Both the position numbers and the translations under genes were made by a program. From positions 1 to 37,378 of the forward strand of contig CAIPBT010000073.1 in assembly GCA_903863375.1 (NCBI GenBank): a stretch of 37,378 nt of DNA. Direction: 5' to 3'. Shown one piece after another: positions 35,767-37,378 of the stretch (position 1 is its first letter; each line of letters starts with the position of its first letter). The stretch is from an uncultured Ferrovum sp. Lineage in GTDB: Bacteria > Pseudomonadota > Gammaproteobacteria > Burkholderiales > Ferrovaceae. The notes below the pieces were generated by a model. The model was given only the letters and a program-made list of their open reading frames with translations. It did no database searches and was not told the origin of the DNA.

Positions 35767-35813
35767 GGCAGGCGGGCCCGCCCGCCGGCCTGCCAGTCAG
35801 CCGGTCGACCGGC
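35767..35813. terminator. Hairpin plus 14-bp palindrome between recJ and the tpsB remnant
   Basis: GGCGGG (35771-35776) pairs with CCCGCC (35781-35786), extended by GGCA/TGCC at 35767-35770 and 35791-35794. A separate perfect palindrome GCCGGTCGACCGGC follows at 35800-35813. They lie in the 84-bp spacer of convergent genes, a probable transcription end point for both. No U-tract is seen. Confidence 0.55.
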
Positions 35814-35836
35814 CAGCCCGGACTGCGTGGCCGGGA

Positions 35837-36545
35837 TCAGAACACCTTGCCGAGTTCCACCCAGGCGTGTGTGGAGCGCGACACCCCGCCCGTGGCGGGA
35901 TCGCCGCCAATCGGATGGGCAATCGACGTCTTCAGGGACAGGTCGTCCAACCCCATCCAGTTGAGGCCAACGCCTGCCCCCGAGAACGTGGCGCGGTTCA
36001 CCGACGGGGCAAACGGCTGGGCATTGACCAGCACGGTGGCCGTATCCACGAACCCGACCAGCACCGGCAGGCCGTACCCTTCCGTGGGCAGGGCATGCCG
36101 CCATTCGACGTTGAACACGTAGCCACCATCGCCCGATCCGGATGCCGTGTCATAGGCGCGCACCGAGCTTGAGCCGCCCACGAACAGCTTCTGGGACGAA
36201 TCGAGATTGTGCTGCGCTAACTGCACATTGATCGCGGTGTAGAGCGTATCCACGGCGGACATCGTGCCGAGGTGATAGCCAGACAGGGTGAAGCGATGGA
36301 ACTGTCCTGCCGTGGCGGCATTGCCGGCATCCACGGCGGCCGCGCCCGGATTGTCGAAGGCCACGCGACCACTGTCGTACTCGGCGGACCAGGCGGTCAC
36401 ACCCTGCTCATCGCGGGCGTCGCCGTTCAGCCGGAACGACAGCAGATTTAGATGCCGCTCGTTGAAACTGTTGGTCGCCCCCATCACATCCTTCAAGCGC
36501 ACCCGGTCAAACTGCAGGTTGCCAAGGTTCCGCTCGAATTGACCC
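35837..36545 (-). pseudogene. 3' remnant of a TpsB-type (ShlB/FhaC) two-partner secretion transporter
   Basis: TpsB proteins are 16-stranded outer-membrane barrels that export their TpsA partner. About 235 codons remain, against roughly 550 in intact members. The strand-rich C-terminal half carries the hallmark VGGSSSVRAYDTASGSGDGG (the loop 6 VRGY-like motif) followed by GYVFNVEWRHALP. FSGAGVGLNWMGLDDLSLK follows, and the protein ends VELGKVF with a terminal Phe. The frame extends upstream of the first internal Met (36502) to about 36545 through QFERNLGNLQFDRVRLKD, then meets DNA that reads as TpsA in another frame. The signal peptide, both POTRA domains and the first barrel strands are missing, so this cannot work as a transporter. 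Confidence 0.82.
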
Positions 36546-37378
36546 CGAAGGTGATGTTGCCGCCGTTGGTGGTGATGTTGTTTTTCAGGATGACGATGCC
36601 GATGCCGTCGTGGTCGCTGTCGGCCAGCAGTGTCACGTTTACCGGGCCGGCCGTGCTGGGGATCGGCTGGTTGACCACGATCGTGTTGGTGGCCCCCAGG
36701 GTGAGCGTGGCAGCGCTGGTTCCCGACGTGCGGGCAATCGGCGCATCGACGGCGATGTCCGACATGGTCGAGGACGACGCCGTGATGGTCACGTTGGTGC
36801 CGGCCGACAGGCTGCTCACGATGCTGGCGGCACTCTGATAGGAAATCGGGCTGTAGGCGGTGTAGGACGGTCCGGCCCCACCGGTGGCCGTGATGTCGAC
36901 CAGATCCGGGTCAAGCAGCCAGGTACCCCCCTGGCCTTGCGGTGCTGCCGCCGACACCTGCACGGCAGAAGTATCGAGCCGATACCCCGAGGTCTCGATG
37001 GTGCCTCCGGTCGCCCCGACCCCCGCGCCATTGGCGGTCAGGCTGCCATGCACGCCAGCCGTCGAATTCGGATTGGCAGGATCGGCACGCACCACGATCT
37101 GCCCGCCGTTACCATGCTAGGTGGCCGATGCGTTCAGGCTGGCGGTCGCGTCCACGCTGACCTGGTTGGCCTGCGCAATGCCGCCACCACCCTGCCAGCC
37201 GCTGCCGATATCGAGGGTGCCGCCACCCGTGGCACCCTCGGCCGTGAGGATGGCGCCCGCACCAACGGCCACGGCCTGGGCCGTCGCCACCACCGAACCG
37301 CCGGTGCCCGTGGCAGATTGGATGACATTTCCTGAGAAAGAGATTAACCGAGAACTCACAACAAAAAACAGACTTAAA
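36493..37378 (-). pseudogene. Fragment of a TpsA filamentous-haemagglutinin-like adhesin with an internal amber codon
   Basis: A repeat-rich exoprotein fragment reads from the window edge to 36493. SGWQGGGGIAQANQVSVDA and ASLNASAT are typical of the FHA-like passenger, as are NGGQIVVRADPANPNS, then GTIETSGYRLDTSAVQVSA and GTWLLDPDLVDI. A TAG at 37119-37117 interrupts the frame precisely between ASLNASAT and HGNGGQIVVRAD, where related proteins have Gln, so a CAG to TAG change is likely. The 3' end (after about 36545) runs out of frame into TpsB sequence and stops. The 5' end abuts an AT-rich stretch at the window edge. No N-terminal secretion domain is visible. Confidence 0.8.
37319..37378. 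other. AT-rich edge, possible mobile-element boundary
   Basis: Base composition drops abruptly from about 37319 to the window end (for example CACAACAAAAAACAGAC). The minus-strand frame stays open but reads hydrophobic, non-FHA-like residues (LSLFFVVSSRLISF). This looks like the edge of an inserted element or a different parental sequence. It is cut off by the window, so no terminal repeat can be checked. Confidence 0.35.

Overview
The window is about 37.4 kb of GC-rich (roughly two-thirds G+C), densely packed chromosome, most likely from a betaproteobacterium. Supporting signs are the order nrdR-ribD-ribE ... ribBA(X)-ribH-nusB-thiL-pgpA, divergent pmbA/yjgA, an EXDD-type RelA, an RpfE/phosphoglycerate-mutase-like gene directly before recJ, and a lolC-lolD pair. 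Species cannot be read from the sequence. No rRNA, tRNA, CRISPR array or complete insertion sequence was seen.

Layout: (1) 1-3741, minus strand: a tight operon ribBA(X)-ribH-nusB-thiL-pgpA and the first 41 codons of a further gene, probably pncC/cinA. Several of its junctions are ATGA stop/start overlaps. (2) 3742-8127, plus strand: two tandem, closely related methyl-accepting chemotaxis proteins. Each is preceded by a sequence resembling a flagellar sigma-28 promoter, and a 17-bp tandem repeat lies between them. (3) 8208-11514, minus strand: nrdR-ribD-ribE followed by a coupled alpha/beta-hydrolase, probably a lipoprotein. Regions 1 and 3 look like one ancestral riboflavin/nusB cluster now split by the chemoreceptor pair. 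(4) 11522-14870: pmbA divergent from yjgA-mogA-carboxylesterase. (5) 14957-19172: a DUF1302 outer-membrane protein convergent with relA, with three hairpins between them. (6) 19445-26166: a compact four-gene operon of circularly permuted ATP-grasp, alpha-E protein, the proteasome-like peptidase Anbu, and a 1175-residue transglutaminase/DUF2126 protein. This is the least understood functional system here. (7) 26374-28275 a PabB-PabC fusion, convergent with comEC (28252-30735) and its upstream neighbours lolD and lolC. (8) 32958-35752 the RpfE-type gene and recJ. (9) 35837-37378 a decayed two-partner secretion locus: a 3' fragment of a TpsB transporter joined out of frame to a fragment of a filamentous-haemagglutinin-like TpsA that carries an amber codon. 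It ends in an abruptly AT-rich edge.

Functionally, most genes are housekeeping: flavin and thiamine cofactor synthesis, transcription antitermination, ribonucleotide reductase control, molybdenum cofactor, folate precursor, stringent response, lipoprotein sorting, DNA uptake and recombination. Accessory content is limited to the chemoreceptor pair, the Anbu operon, the DUF1302 protein and the broken adhesin locus. Low-complexity, in-frame insertions recur in several conserved proteins (RelA N-terminus, PabC domain, ComEC, YjgA tail), which suggests local repeat expansion is common in this genome.
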